DNA from: an uncultured Bacilli bacterium
GTDB lineage: Bacteria > Bacillota_I > Bacilli_A > RF39 > UBA660
Direction of reading: 5' to 3'
Length of the DNA stretch: 6,578 nucleotides
Assembly: GCA_947632495.1 (NCBI GenBank)
Contig: CANRPL010000063.1
Location: 1 to 6,578 of the forward strand
The stretch's first letter is position 1; each line of letters opens with the position of its first letter. This document shows, one piece after another, positions 1-6,153 of the stretch. The notes under the pieces are model-generated. The model had not been told where the DNA came from, did not search any database, and worked only from the letters and a program-made list of their open reading frames with translations. Both the position numbers and the translations under genes were made by a program.

Positions 1-102
1 TAATTACATTTTAACTATATCATATTGCTTTCTATTTTTTATTTATTTTTGTCTCACATCATTTACAATTATACAAATCTATTGTTTTTATATTTTTTTA
101 CG

Positions 103-1119
103 CTACTCATTTGAATTATTTTCAAAATAATCTAATTTCATATGTTCACGGACACGTTTCATAACTTCCATAGCGCGTTTACGTGCTGCTTTAGTACCAT
201 CTTTTAAGATAGCTTCAACTTCATCCATATGTTCTTCATAATAATGACGACGTTCTTGAATAGGTGCAAGATAATCACATAAAGCTTTAACTAACTCACG
301 TTTACAAGCAACGCAACCTCTACTACCAGCCTTACATTCTGCACAGATAGTATCAACATTATTATTGATTAGTTTGTGATAATAGTAAACCATGCAAATA
401 TCCGGATTAGCAGGATCATCTTTTTTTATCTTTTGAGGATCTGTTACAGCACTCATTACTTTTTTAGTTATCTCTTCTTCAGAATCGGCTAAATAAATAG
501 CGTTACCTAAACTCTTACTCATCTTATCATTGCCATCTAACCCTTTAATTCGAGGTGTCGTACTTAAATATGCTTCCGGTTCTTTAAAAGTTTCACCATA
601 GATATGGTTAAATTTACGAACAATTTCACGAGTTTGCTCAATATGAGGTAATTGATCTTCACCAACAGGAACCAAATCACCATCTAAACCAGTAATATCG
701 GCAGCCTGACTAACAGGATAACCTAAAAAGCCGTAGGTGATACCCTCGCCCTTTTCACCAAATAACTCCTGTTTTTGATTAACTTCATTTTTAGTTGTCG
801 GATTACGATAAAGACGCGCTACCGAAACCAAATTAGAATAATAAATAGTTAATTCAGCTATTTCTGGTATCATAGACTGAATATAGATATGACTATGTTT
901 GGGATCAATACCAGCAGCTAGATAATCTAAAGCTAATTCATAAATATTTTTTCTAACTTTTTCAGGGGCTTCAAAATTATCCGTCAAAGCTTGAACATCA
1001 GCAATTAGAATATAAGTATCATAATCGTATTGTAAATCAACACGATTTTTAACAGAGCCAAAATAATGGCCTAAATGTAATCTTCCAGTAGGGCGATCAC
1101 CAGTTATAATTGTTTTCAT
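103..1119 (-). CDS. trpS: Tryptophanyl-tRNA synthetase (TrpRS) with a probable iron-sulfur cluster motif
   Basis: Class Ic aminoacyl-tRNA synthetase that activates tryptophan with ATP and charges tRNA-Trp in the cytoplasm. Seen: the HIGH-type signature HLGH at residues 15-18 after TGDRPTG, the GYPVSQAADI block at 133-142, PVGEDQLPHIE at 151-161, and a perfect KMSKS loop at 199-203. At 338 residues it is full length for bacterial TrpRS (about 330). Residues C242, C262, C269 and C272 form C-x19-C-x6-C-x2-C; the T. maritima enzyme has C-x22-C-x6-C-x2-C binding [4Fe-4S] near the anticodon-binding region, so a metal site is likely here. C259 and C281 are extra. The start is supported by AGAAGGAGA five bases upstream and by MKTI, the usual TrpRS N-terminus. 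It is the most downstream gene, 71 bases after the unknown membrane protein, and could be co-transcribed with it. No hairpin terminator is visible in the 102 bases that follow. The protein contains no tryptophan. Confidence 0.97.
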   Translation of the reverse strand: MKTIITGDRPTGRLHLGHYFGSVKNRVDLQYDYDTYILIADVQALTDNFEAPEKVRKNIYELALDYLAAGIDPKHSHIYIQSMIPEIAELTIYYSNLVSVARLYRNPTTKNEVNQKQELFGEKGEGITYGFLGYPVSQAADITGLDGDLVPVGEDQLPHIEQTREIVRKFNHIYGETFKEPEAYLSTTPRIKGLDGNDKMSKSLGNAIYLADSEEEITKKVMSAVTDPQKIKKDDPANPDICMVYYYHKLINNNVDTICAECKAGSRGCVACKRELVKALCDYLAPIQERRHYYEEHMDEVEAILKDGTKAARKRAMEVMKRVREHMKLDYFENNSNE

Positions 1120-1124
1120 ATCTT

Positions 1125-1133
1125 TCTCCTTCT
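1125..1133 (-). promoter_or_regulatory. Ribosome binding site of trpS
   Basis: On the minus strand this reads AGAAGGAGA, five bases before the trpS ATG. It is a strong Shine-Dalgarno match and fixes the start. It shows that trpS has its own efficient initiation site even if it is transcribed with the upstream genes. Confidence 0.9.
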
Positions 1134-1190
1134 ATATAATCATTAACAATTAAATATGAAGGCACCATCGTTTAAACTCCATTTTCTCAC

Positions 1191-2441
1191 CTATTTTCTG
1201 TATATGCTAAAAAATATATTATCATTAAAACTTAATTCTCGATATTCAACTAATGTCTTAATACCAGTATAATCACTATACATCTTAATCTTATCATCAT
1301 CAATATAGAAAATATAATCATCGACAATAGATACATCATTATAGTTATTGATAGTAAACAAATATTTTTTTAGCTTTTTATTTTGAACAAAACTACGATA
1401 TACCAAGTATTTATCATCCTGTTTTAAATAATAGTAATAAAAGCCTGACTTTTTAGCGCCATATTTATTTAAATAAGCATAGGCATTATTTACTTCATTT
1501 GTATTTTTAAACAAAGCAACATTTTTAGCTTTAATGGTCGTAATACGTGACCAACTACCATCATAATACCTAATACCTGTATTAGCGTTACCAACTTGGG
1601 TAATTAATGACTTATCAATATTTATCTTATATTGCTTTTCATTATTGATATCATATAGATAGACATTATCATTAATAACACCCTGGATATAAGCATCAAA
1701 AGAAATATAATCAGGAGCTTGCAGAGTTTTAACTTTACCAGTTAAAATATCTGTAACAAAAAAATCACGAAAATTTTGATGATCCTGATAATTAGCCGTT
1801 ATATAATAATGTCCGGCAAAAGCACTTAAATCACGACGATAAATATCTGTGTCAAATAACTCAACATTATTTACCTTATCGCCATTAATAGTGGTAATAC
1901 CTCTAAGGGTTGTAAAAGTAACAACCATATCGTCAGGTATATTTTTAGGATAATATTTAAATTTATCATGTTCTAATGCATTATCTAAATTATCAGTAAA
2001 ATTATGAAGCTTATAATCTTCAGCTAAATTATCGACAAATTCATCTAAAGCTTCAGACTCACCTTTAATATCTTGATAATTATATAACACATTACCTTTA
2101 TAACACATCATATCTACCAAAAGATTATCATTTAACTTTGGTAGAACACATTTATAATCATCATTATAGTAGATAACATCATTGACAATAGTATTGTTAT
2201 TTTTAAATTCATAATAAAACTCATAATTGAAAATTAAATCATCTACTTTTATTTCAATATAATAATTATTGTGTTCCTTATCTTCAGCTTTAGTATAAAT
2301 TTCTTTAACATCAAACTTATTATCAACCGTATATGTACTTGTGTAGCCTCTTGATAGAAAATGAACGCATAAAAAGATCAAAAGAAATAAACCCAATAAG
2401 ACAGGTACCATTCTTATAAATTTCTTTAAACGCATTATCAT
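1191..2441 (-). CDS. Membrane-anchored extracytoplasmic protein of unknown function
   Basis: I do not recognise the family. The 416-residue product starts with a basic stretch (RLKKFIR) followed by one hydrophobic segment at about residues 11-29, then a long polar domain rich in Tyr, Asn and Asp. This predicts an N-in signal anchor with the rest outside the membrane. The domain shows many short alternating hydrophobic strands with Asp/Asn turns (for example NVYLYDINNEKQYKIN at 259-274 and DDYIFYIDDDKIKMYS at 374-389), which suggests a beta-rich, perhaps propeller-like fold; this is inference. Outside the membrane there are exactly two cysteines, C98 and C113, a possible disulfide. C25 lies in the hydrophobic segment, but the preceding residues IFL do not make a lipobox. 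It lies 26 bases after the PH-domain gene and is probably in the same operon as the thioredoxin-like proteins. Start choice: ATG at 2439-2441 has GGTGGT five bases upstream; a second ATG two codons later is also possible. Confidence 0.88.
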   Translation of the reverse strand: MIMRLKKFIRMVPVLLGLFLLIFLCVHFLSRGYTSTYTVDNKFDVKEIYTKAEDKEHNNYYIEIKVDDLIFNYEFYYEFKNNNTIVNDVIYYNDDYKCVLPKLNDNLLVDMMCYKGNVLYNYQDIKGESEALDEFVDNLAEDYKLHNFTDNLDNALEHDKFKYYPKNIPDDMVVTFTTLRGITTINGDKVNNVELFDTDIYRRDLSAFAGHYYITANYQDHQNFRDFFVTDILTGKVKTLQAPDYISFDAYIQGVINDNVYLYDINNEKQYKINIDKSLITQVGNANTGIRYYDGSWSRITTIKAKNVALFKNTNEVNNAYAYLNKYGAKKSGFYYYYLKQDDKYLVYRSFVQNKKLKKYLFTINNYNDVSIVDDYIFYIDDDKIKMYSDYTGIKTLVEYRELSFNDNIFFSIYRK

Positions 2442-2446
2442 TTACA

Positions 2447-2452
2447 ACCACC
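2447..2452 (-). promoter_or_regulatory. Ribosome binding site that decides the start of the unknown membrane protein
   Basis: The minus strand reads GGTGGT, one mismatch from GGAGGT, five bases before the first ATG. The N-terminus is Met-Ile-Met, so two starts are possible. Spacing to the second ATG would be 11 bases, so the first is preferred. The site lies in the 26-base gap after the PH-domain gene. Confidence 0.6.
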
Positions 2453-2467
2453 AAACCTTAAAAACCC

Positions 2468-2920
2468 CTACATATTCGTTTCTTTATCTATTTTAACATA
2501 TTCTTTCTTTTGTTTCATCATTGTTTCAGTAATAGCTGTCTCAATCTCATCAACTGATCCTTTTGATAAATTAGAAACAGTAATAATCTCTTTAATTGTA
2601 TCAATAATGACACGTCCCCATACGATGCCCGTTGAAACAGTTAAATCATTAAACATATCCGGTGTTATTGAAATAAATAAATAACCAAATAAGACTCTTT
2701 TTTGCGCTAAAATTAAGCGTTTATTTGTCACGGCAATTACATAGGTATTAAATATTTCAAGAGAAGATAATCCTTTTTGACCGACAAAGGCATATAATAC
2801 TTCTTCACCTTCATTAAGATGTTTTTCTATAACCTTACAATGCGCCTTTGTACGCCAACTAATTGTTCCATGATGTCTTCTTTTAAATTCAACTACCTGT
2901 TCATAAACACTTTTATTCAT
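2468..2920 (-). CDS. Bacterial PH-domain protein
   Basis: A 150-residue cytoplasmic protein with no signal peptide or membrane segment. Residues 28-135 fit a bacterial pleckstrin-homology-like domain of the Firmicute bPH type: LNEGEEVLYAF at 35-45, then the diagnostic strand VIAVTNKRLILAQK at 61-74, a strand-rich middle, and a closing helix (SVDEIETAITETMMK, 122-136). This family commonly has the T-N-K-R-L/I signature. Its molecular role is generally unknown; some members are linked to the membrane or to envelope stress, and I infer nothing firmer here. The N-terminal 30 residues are basic (FKRRHH, WRTKAH). The start is set by a perfect AGGAGG eight bases upstream that overlaps the stop codon of the preceding gene. 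It lies between a zinc-ribbon/thioredoxin-like membrane protein and an unknown membrane protein, which suggests it serves the same envelope-associated process from the cytoplasmic side. Confidence 0.8.
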   Translation of the reverse strand: MNKSVYEQVVEFKRRHHGTISWRTKAHCKVIEKHLNEGEEVLYAFVGQKGLSSLEIFNTYVIAVTNKRLILAQKRVLFGYLFISITPDMFNDLTVSTGIVWGRVIIDTIKEIITVSNLSKGSVDEIETAITETMMKQKKEYVKIDKETNM

Positions 2921-2928
2921 AACTAAGG

Positions 2929-2934
2929 CCTCCT
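2929..2934 (-). promoter_or_regulatory. AGGAGG ribosome binding site overlapping the upstream stop codon
   Basis: The minus strand reads TAGGAGG, where the TAG stop of the zinc-ribbon/thioredoxin-like gene merges with a perfect AGGAGG for the PH-domain gene, eight bases before its ATG. The arrangement favours translational coupling of the two genes and shows that they share one transcript. Confidence 0.85.
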
Positions 2935-4228
2935 ATCGTATAACACCTAATTCTTTAAAACGTGTCTCTAATAAATTTTTATCCGTTAAACCAATAGCGT
3001 AACTTAATACTTTACCCTTTTCAAAAACAATAATCACAGGCAACGTTAAGGCTGGTTCTTGATAACCTATCGATGTTAGATAATCAGTTAACTCTTTTTG
3101 ATTATTAACTACTAGATGATGATAAATCTCAATGTTATTTTGTAACCCAATCTTACCAATAATTGGTTTCATACGATCACTATATTCATTATTATTTTCA
3201 CTGAATAAGATAACCGTTTTAGTATCGCGATTTACAATATCTTTTATTTTATCATATTTAAGATCAATTAAACTAGCACTACTGCTTTCATCGATTATAC
3301 CATAACTCGATGCCATTTTAAAATAATCATTCATCGATAAATCCGTTTTTTCTGTTGTAAATTTAATATTTCCTTCATCGACTATCATAACAACAATATC
3401 ATGAAGTTCTGTATAATTAGCTTTATTAAGTAAAAGAAGTTTTTGATTATCAGTCAAATAATAACCTTCAACTAAAACATAATTAAGTGAATAATCATTA
3501 CAAAAATCAGCCAACAACTCACCATATTTTACATATTCTTCTTCTTTTTCATTAACTAGATAAATAATTGTTGGGGTATCCGCTACCAAGGATTCATTAA
3601 ACATATCAATATTTTTATGAGCATCACCAATTAATTTAGGAACAATATCATTATCTTGTAAAAAAGTTAATATTTTATCCTTATCTTCATGATGATAATC
3701 ATCAAAATAATCTAAAACCTTACCTTTATCAATGATAACTACTGTATTACTTATCTTTGATAGTTTTAAATCCTTTTTTATAGTTTCTTTCTTATGCCTT
3801 GTTATCTTTTTAGTATTAATAAATAAATAATTTAAATCATAATCTTTGGCATACGTATTTAACAATGTATTAGCTTCAGTATCAGTACCTAAATAAATAA
3901 CACTTATTTTATCACTATGTAATAACTCACTATAGACATTCATAACATCTTTTGAACGGAAGTCCTTAATAATCGTTATTGTAACGGCTGTAATGATTAA
4001 AATAATGAAAAATAATAATACAATTAAAACATTCCTAATCTTTTTTTGGGTACTATCAAAAACTGCCTCTGAATTATCAGGGACAATTTCCTCAATATCG
4101 ATAGCTTTTGGTTTGTGATTATATTTTTTTTGAAGCTCGATATTCTTTTCAATATTAAGTGGTGATCCACATTTTTGACAAATAATATCATATTGCTTAT
4201 TAATATAACCACATTTTTCACATTGCAT
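2933..4228 (-). CDS. Zinc-ribbon membrane protein with three redox-inactive thioredoxin-like units
   Basis: A 431-residue protein with three parts. Residues 1-22 are a zinc ribbon (C3-x2-C6-x10-C17-x2-C20). Residues 23-64 are a polar linker and 65-87 a single transmembrane segment preceded by KKIR, which puts the ribbon in the cytoplasm and the rest outside. Three thioredoxin-like units of about 100 residues follow, near 105-200, 217-312 and 335-431. Each has the pattern of a hydrophobic strand (SVIYLG, TIIYLV, TVILFS), a helix, a second strand, a strand pair such as VVIIDKGKVLDYF or VIIVFEKGKVLSY, and a final helix. None has CXXC: the corresponding positions read EANT (118-121), EEEY (229-232) and NEYS (347-350). 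Only the third keeps the cis-proline (LPV, P397). The only extracytoplasmic cysteine is C243. A structural, binding or sensing role is likelier than catalysis. It lies 11 bases after the gene for the CQYC protein. Unit boundaries come from reading the sequence alone. Confidence 0.82.
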   Translation of the reverse strand: MQCEKCGYINKQYDIICQKCGSPLNIEKNIELQKKYNHKPKAIDIEEIVPDNSEAVFDSTQKKIRNVLIVLLFFIILIITAVTITIIKDFRSKDVMNVYSELLHSDKISVIYLGTDTEANTLLNTYAKDYDLNYLFINTKKITRHKKETIKKDLKLSKISNTVVIIDKGKVLDYFDDYHHEDKDKILTFLQDNDIVPKLIGDAHKNIDMFNESLVADTPTIIYLVNEKEEEYVKYGELLADFCNDYSLNYVLVEGYYLTDNQKLLLLNKANYTELHDIVVMIVDEGNIKFTTEKTDLSMNDYFKMASSYGIIDESSSASLIDLKYDKIKDIVNRDTKTVILFSENNNEYSDRMKPIIGKIGLQNNIEIYHHLVVNNQKELTDYLTSIGYQEPALTLPVIIVFEKGKVLSYAIGLTDKNLLETRFKELGVIR

Positions 4229-4232
4229 ATAT

Positions 4233-4238
4233 TCACCT
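4233..4238 (-). promoter_or_regulatory. Ribosome binding site of the zinc-ribbon/thioredoxin-like gene
   Basis: The minus strand reads AGGTGA, four bases before the ATG, in an 11-base gap directly after the TAG stop of the upstream gene. The close spacing supports coupled translation within one operon. It also supports a start that includes the N-terminal zinc ribbon. Confidence 0.7.
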
Positions 4239-4239
4239 A

Positions 4240-5139
4240 CTATTTAATTATCTTATTTTCACTAAAGTAACTAATGTACTCCTCTAAACTCTTGATGCCA
4301 CCAACATAGGATACAATCTTTCCATTTTTAACAATAAAAATAGTTGGTGTTTGGAAAACATGATCTGTTTGCAAACTCTCCTCATTGTAACCGATTTCAG
4401 GTATTTCCATAAAGAATTCACGATAATCTTCATCATTAAGATCCATAAGATCAAGATAATTAATATCGAATTTATAACCTTTAGAAATATTATTTAAAAC
4501 AACCTTGGCTGAAGCACAATACTGACATCCTGCCTCTCCAATGACGACAACCTTTTCTTCATCACTATCTAAAAGTTGACGGTATTTATCATAATTAATA
4601 AATTTAATATTATCGGTTGGTTTATATTTACTATCCTCTGGTAAAGCATGGGCCTCTACTAATAATTGAACTAATTCTTGGCTCTCAACAAAACCACTTT
4701 GAGTAGCAATAACATTACTATCTTTAACAATACTTATGGTATCTTTTTCATCTTTGATACCTAGCTTTTTTTCAATATTATTCTCATCATCATCGTTAAA
4801 TAAAGCTTTATCTAACACTAGATAATCGATATCATAATCCTTATTAATCTGAAGTAAATAACTAATCTCTAAACTGCTCTTACTATCTTCAGTATTATCA
4901 CTATCATAGTAGAAGAAAACTTTAAAAGTTTCATCTTGATAATATTCATCAAATTTCTTAAGTACACTACGGCGATTTGACTTTTCTTCGGTATTAAAGT
5001 TTAAAATAAAGTATAATGCGAAAATAAGCAAAATGATAGAAAAACTAAAGCCAACGATTTGGAAAATTACTTTTTTGTTACTCGCTTGATTTTTAGTTGT
5101 TTTTACATTTTGCTCATTTTTTACTTTTTTCTTAGGCAT
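4240..5139 (-). CDS. Membrane-anchored tandem thioredoxin-like protein, CQYC site in the second unit
   Basis: A 299-residue protein. Residues 1-23 are very basic, 24-48 form one transmembrane segment, and the rest should lie outside the membrane. Unit 1 (about 70-167) has the thioredoxin strand pattern but no cysteines and no cis-proline: NTED (82-85) stands where CXXC would be. Unit 2 (about 180-299) is a credible thioredoxin domain with strand KVVVIGEAG, active site CQYC at 205-208, and cis-proline motif TPT at 264-266 followed by IFIVKNGKIVSYVGG. C205 and C208 are the only cysteines in the protein, which suits an extracytoplasmic thiol-disulfide enzyme. GCQYC differs from the WCGPC of classical thioredoxin, and whether it reduces, oxidises or isomerises cannot be read from sequence. 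The gene begins two bases after the stop of the preceding one and lacks a clear Shine-Dalgarno sequence. Related thioredoxin-like families in Firmicutes include bacteriocin transport accessory proteins, but those have a single domain. Confidence 0.87.
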   Translation of the reverse strand: MPKKKVKNEQNVKTTKNQASNKKVIFQIVGFSFSIILLIFALYFILNFNTEEKSNRRSVLKKFDEYYQDETFKVFFYYDSDNTEDSKSSLEISYLLQINKDYDIDYLVLDKALFNDDDENNIEKKLGIKDEKDTISIVKDSNVIATQSGFVESQELVQLLVEAHALPEDSKYKPTDNIKFINYDKYRQLLDSDEEKVVVIGEAGCQYCASAKVVLNNISKGYKFDINYLDLMDLNDEDYREFFMEIPEIGYNEESLQTDHVFQTPTIFIVKNGKIVSYVGGIKSLEEYISYFSENKIIK

Positions 5140-5144
5140 TATTA
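5137..5144 (-). promoter_or_regulatory. Stop-start junction TAATAATG, likely translational coupling
   Basis: The minus strand reads TAATAATG: the TAA stop of the CSWC protein gene, two bases, then the ATG of the CQYC protein gene. The preceding bases (ATTAAGAAA) contain no convincing Shine-Dalgarno sequence. The downstream gene is therefore probably translated by ribosomes that terminate and re-initiate, which would tie the amounts of the two proteins together. Confidence 0.65.
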
Positions 5145-6071
5145 TTTCTTAATAAATCCATATTTCTTTAATACCTTAACATAGTCATCTTCTGTTATAC
5201 TTTGGAAAATATAATCTTTAACTTTGCCATCGCCTACCACTAATAATAGTGGAATACCAATTGATTCATCTTTCAAATATCCAGCTTCATCATAACCTAA
5301 ACGTTTTAAATCATCATTGACAAGGCTATTAAATTCATCTTCTGTTAAATATGCAGAGTTTAAATTATTAACAACAAAGCCATTTTCTTCAGCTAATTCA
5401 TTTAGAATACGACGCGCTACAACACATGGTTGATCCCCATTTTGATCTAATAAGAATAAGCTATCTTTCTTTGTATCTTCAGCTAAAGTCATAAATTCAG
5501 TATAATTACTATCAATTATTTTAGATTCACCAGAATAAGTTGCATCATCAGGAAGTATTTTATATTGTTTCATAAATTGAACATATACTTTACCATCTAA
5601 AAATCTTTCATTTTTAGCTATAACTTTTCCATTTTGAACAATTGCTGTAGTTGGTGTTGCACCTTCAATAGATAACGCATCAACTATTTCATCAAGTTCG
5701 ACTTGCGTTAATGTTGAAGCATCAATTTTGTAATATTTCATACCATAGTCGGCAGAAACTGTCTCCGTAATTGGTGTTTCTAAAGAGCACCAACTACATG
5801 TTGCACTCATAAAATAGATGACATTTAAATCTTCACTATCCATTTGTTCATAAAAATCAACTAATGTTTGAGTACTTAAATTTCGTTTTGATTTATCAAC
5901 ACCATTATCCTTCTTATCGCCAGCAAAAATGGCTAAAACAATAATAAGGGCTAATAAAGCGACAGAAGCTACACCTAAAATAATGTAACGTGTCTTATCA
6001 CTCATAACATTTCTAACCGGTTTTTCCTCAACTTTTGTTACTACTTCTTCTACTTGTTTTTTCGTTGCCAT
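5142..6071 (-). CDS. Membrane-anchored tandem thioredoxin-like protein, CSWC site in the first unit
   Basis: A 309-residue protein and the first gene of the cluster. Residues 1-27 are polar and charged and 28-50 form one transmembrane segment, followed by a lysine-rich linker and two thioredoxin-like units outside the membrane. Unit 1 (about 65-174) has strand LNVIYFMSAT, active site CSWC at 92-95, and cis-proline motif TPT at 139-141 followed by TAIVQNGKVIAKN. Unit 2 (about 186-309) aligns without gaps to the active unit of the next protein around the active site, but CXXC is DQPC (213-216): the nucleophilic first cysteine is Asp and only C216 remains. It keeps a cis-proline (IP274). The only cysteines are C92, C95 and C216. 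The probable role is extracytoplasmic thiol-disulfide exchange; partner and direction are unknown, and no CcdA/DsbD-like electron donor is in the window. The start is supported by GAAAGG nine bases upstream and a promoter at suitable distance. Confidence 0.87.
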   Translation of the reverse strand: MATKKQVEEVVTKVEEKPVRNVMSDKTRYIILGVASVALLALIIVLAIFAGDKKDNGVDKSKRNLSTQTLVDFYEQMDSEDLNVIYFMSATCSWCSLETPITETVSADYGMKYYKIDASTLTQVELDEIVDALSIEGATPTTAIVQNGKVIAKNERFLDGKVYVQFMKQYKILPDDATYSGESKIIDSNYTEFMTLAEDTKKDSLFLLDQNGDQPCVVARRILNELAEENGFVVNNLNSAYLTEDEFNSLVNDDLKRLGYDEAGYLKDESIGIPLLLVVGDGKVKDYIFQSITEDDYVKVLKKYGFIKK

Positions 6072-6075
6072 AAAA

Positions 6076-6086
6076 TCCTACCTTTC
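6076..6086 (-). promoter_or_regulatory. Ribosome binding site of the CSWC protein gene
   Basis: The minus strand reads GAAAGGTAGGA before TTTT and the ATG. GAAAGG lies nine bases from the start and AGGA four bases; either could pair with 16S rRNA, and the first has the more usual spacing. This is moderate support for the ATG at 6069-6071. Confidence 0.65.
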
Positions 6087-6110
6087 ACTAATTTGTTCAC
6101 ATACATATCT

Positions 6111-6140
6111 ATTATAACATATTTTAAAATCAATAATCTA
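6111..6140 (-). promoter_or_regulatory. Extended -10 promoter for the thioredoxin-like operon
   Basis: The minus strand reads TGTTATAAT at 6119-6111, a perfect TGn-TATAAT extended -10 box. A weak -35 candidate TAGATT (6135-6140) lies 18 bases upstream; a poor -35 is usual with an extended -10. Transcription would start near 6104, giving a leader of about 33 bases before the ATG at 6071. Between the two boxes lies the perfect palindrome ATTTTAAAAT (6121-6130), which may be chance in such AT-rich DNA. This is the only strong promoter I can see in the window. Confidence 0.75.
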
Positions 6141-6153
6141 CTATTATTCCTTA

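Noticed and set aside
1..102. Terminator or RNA gene downstream of trpS.
   Set aside because: The stretch is almost pure A/T with scattered T-runs and no G+C-paired stem; nothing can be supported.
103..1119. TrpRS lacking any tryptophan, as a possible adaptation to tryptophan starvation.
   Set aside because: Two other proteins in the window, of 299 and 431 residues, also lack Trp, so this reflects the low G+C content.
1120..1170. A separate trpS promoter, TTCATA - 16 bases - TATATA on the minus strand.
   Set aside because: Both boxes match only four of six bases, and the start of transcription would fall inside the ribosome binding site.
1120..1190. Possible T-box leader before trpS: the minus strand has GATGGTGCC, similar to the T-box TGGNACC core.
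   Set aside because: The key base A is G, the flanking AGGG and CGCG parts are missing, and 71 bases leave no room for a specifier stem or a terminator hairpin.
2360..2441. Lipoprotein signal at C25 of the unknown membrane protein.
   Set aside because: The residues before the cysteine are IFL, with Leu at -1 where a lipobox needs Gly, Ala or Ser; a signal anchor fits better.
4024..4236. A 70-codon minus-strand frame overlapping the start of the zinc-ribbon gene.
   Set aside because: It begins with GTG, lies almost wholly inside the zinc-ribbon gene in another frame, and its product shows no domain; it is a shadow.
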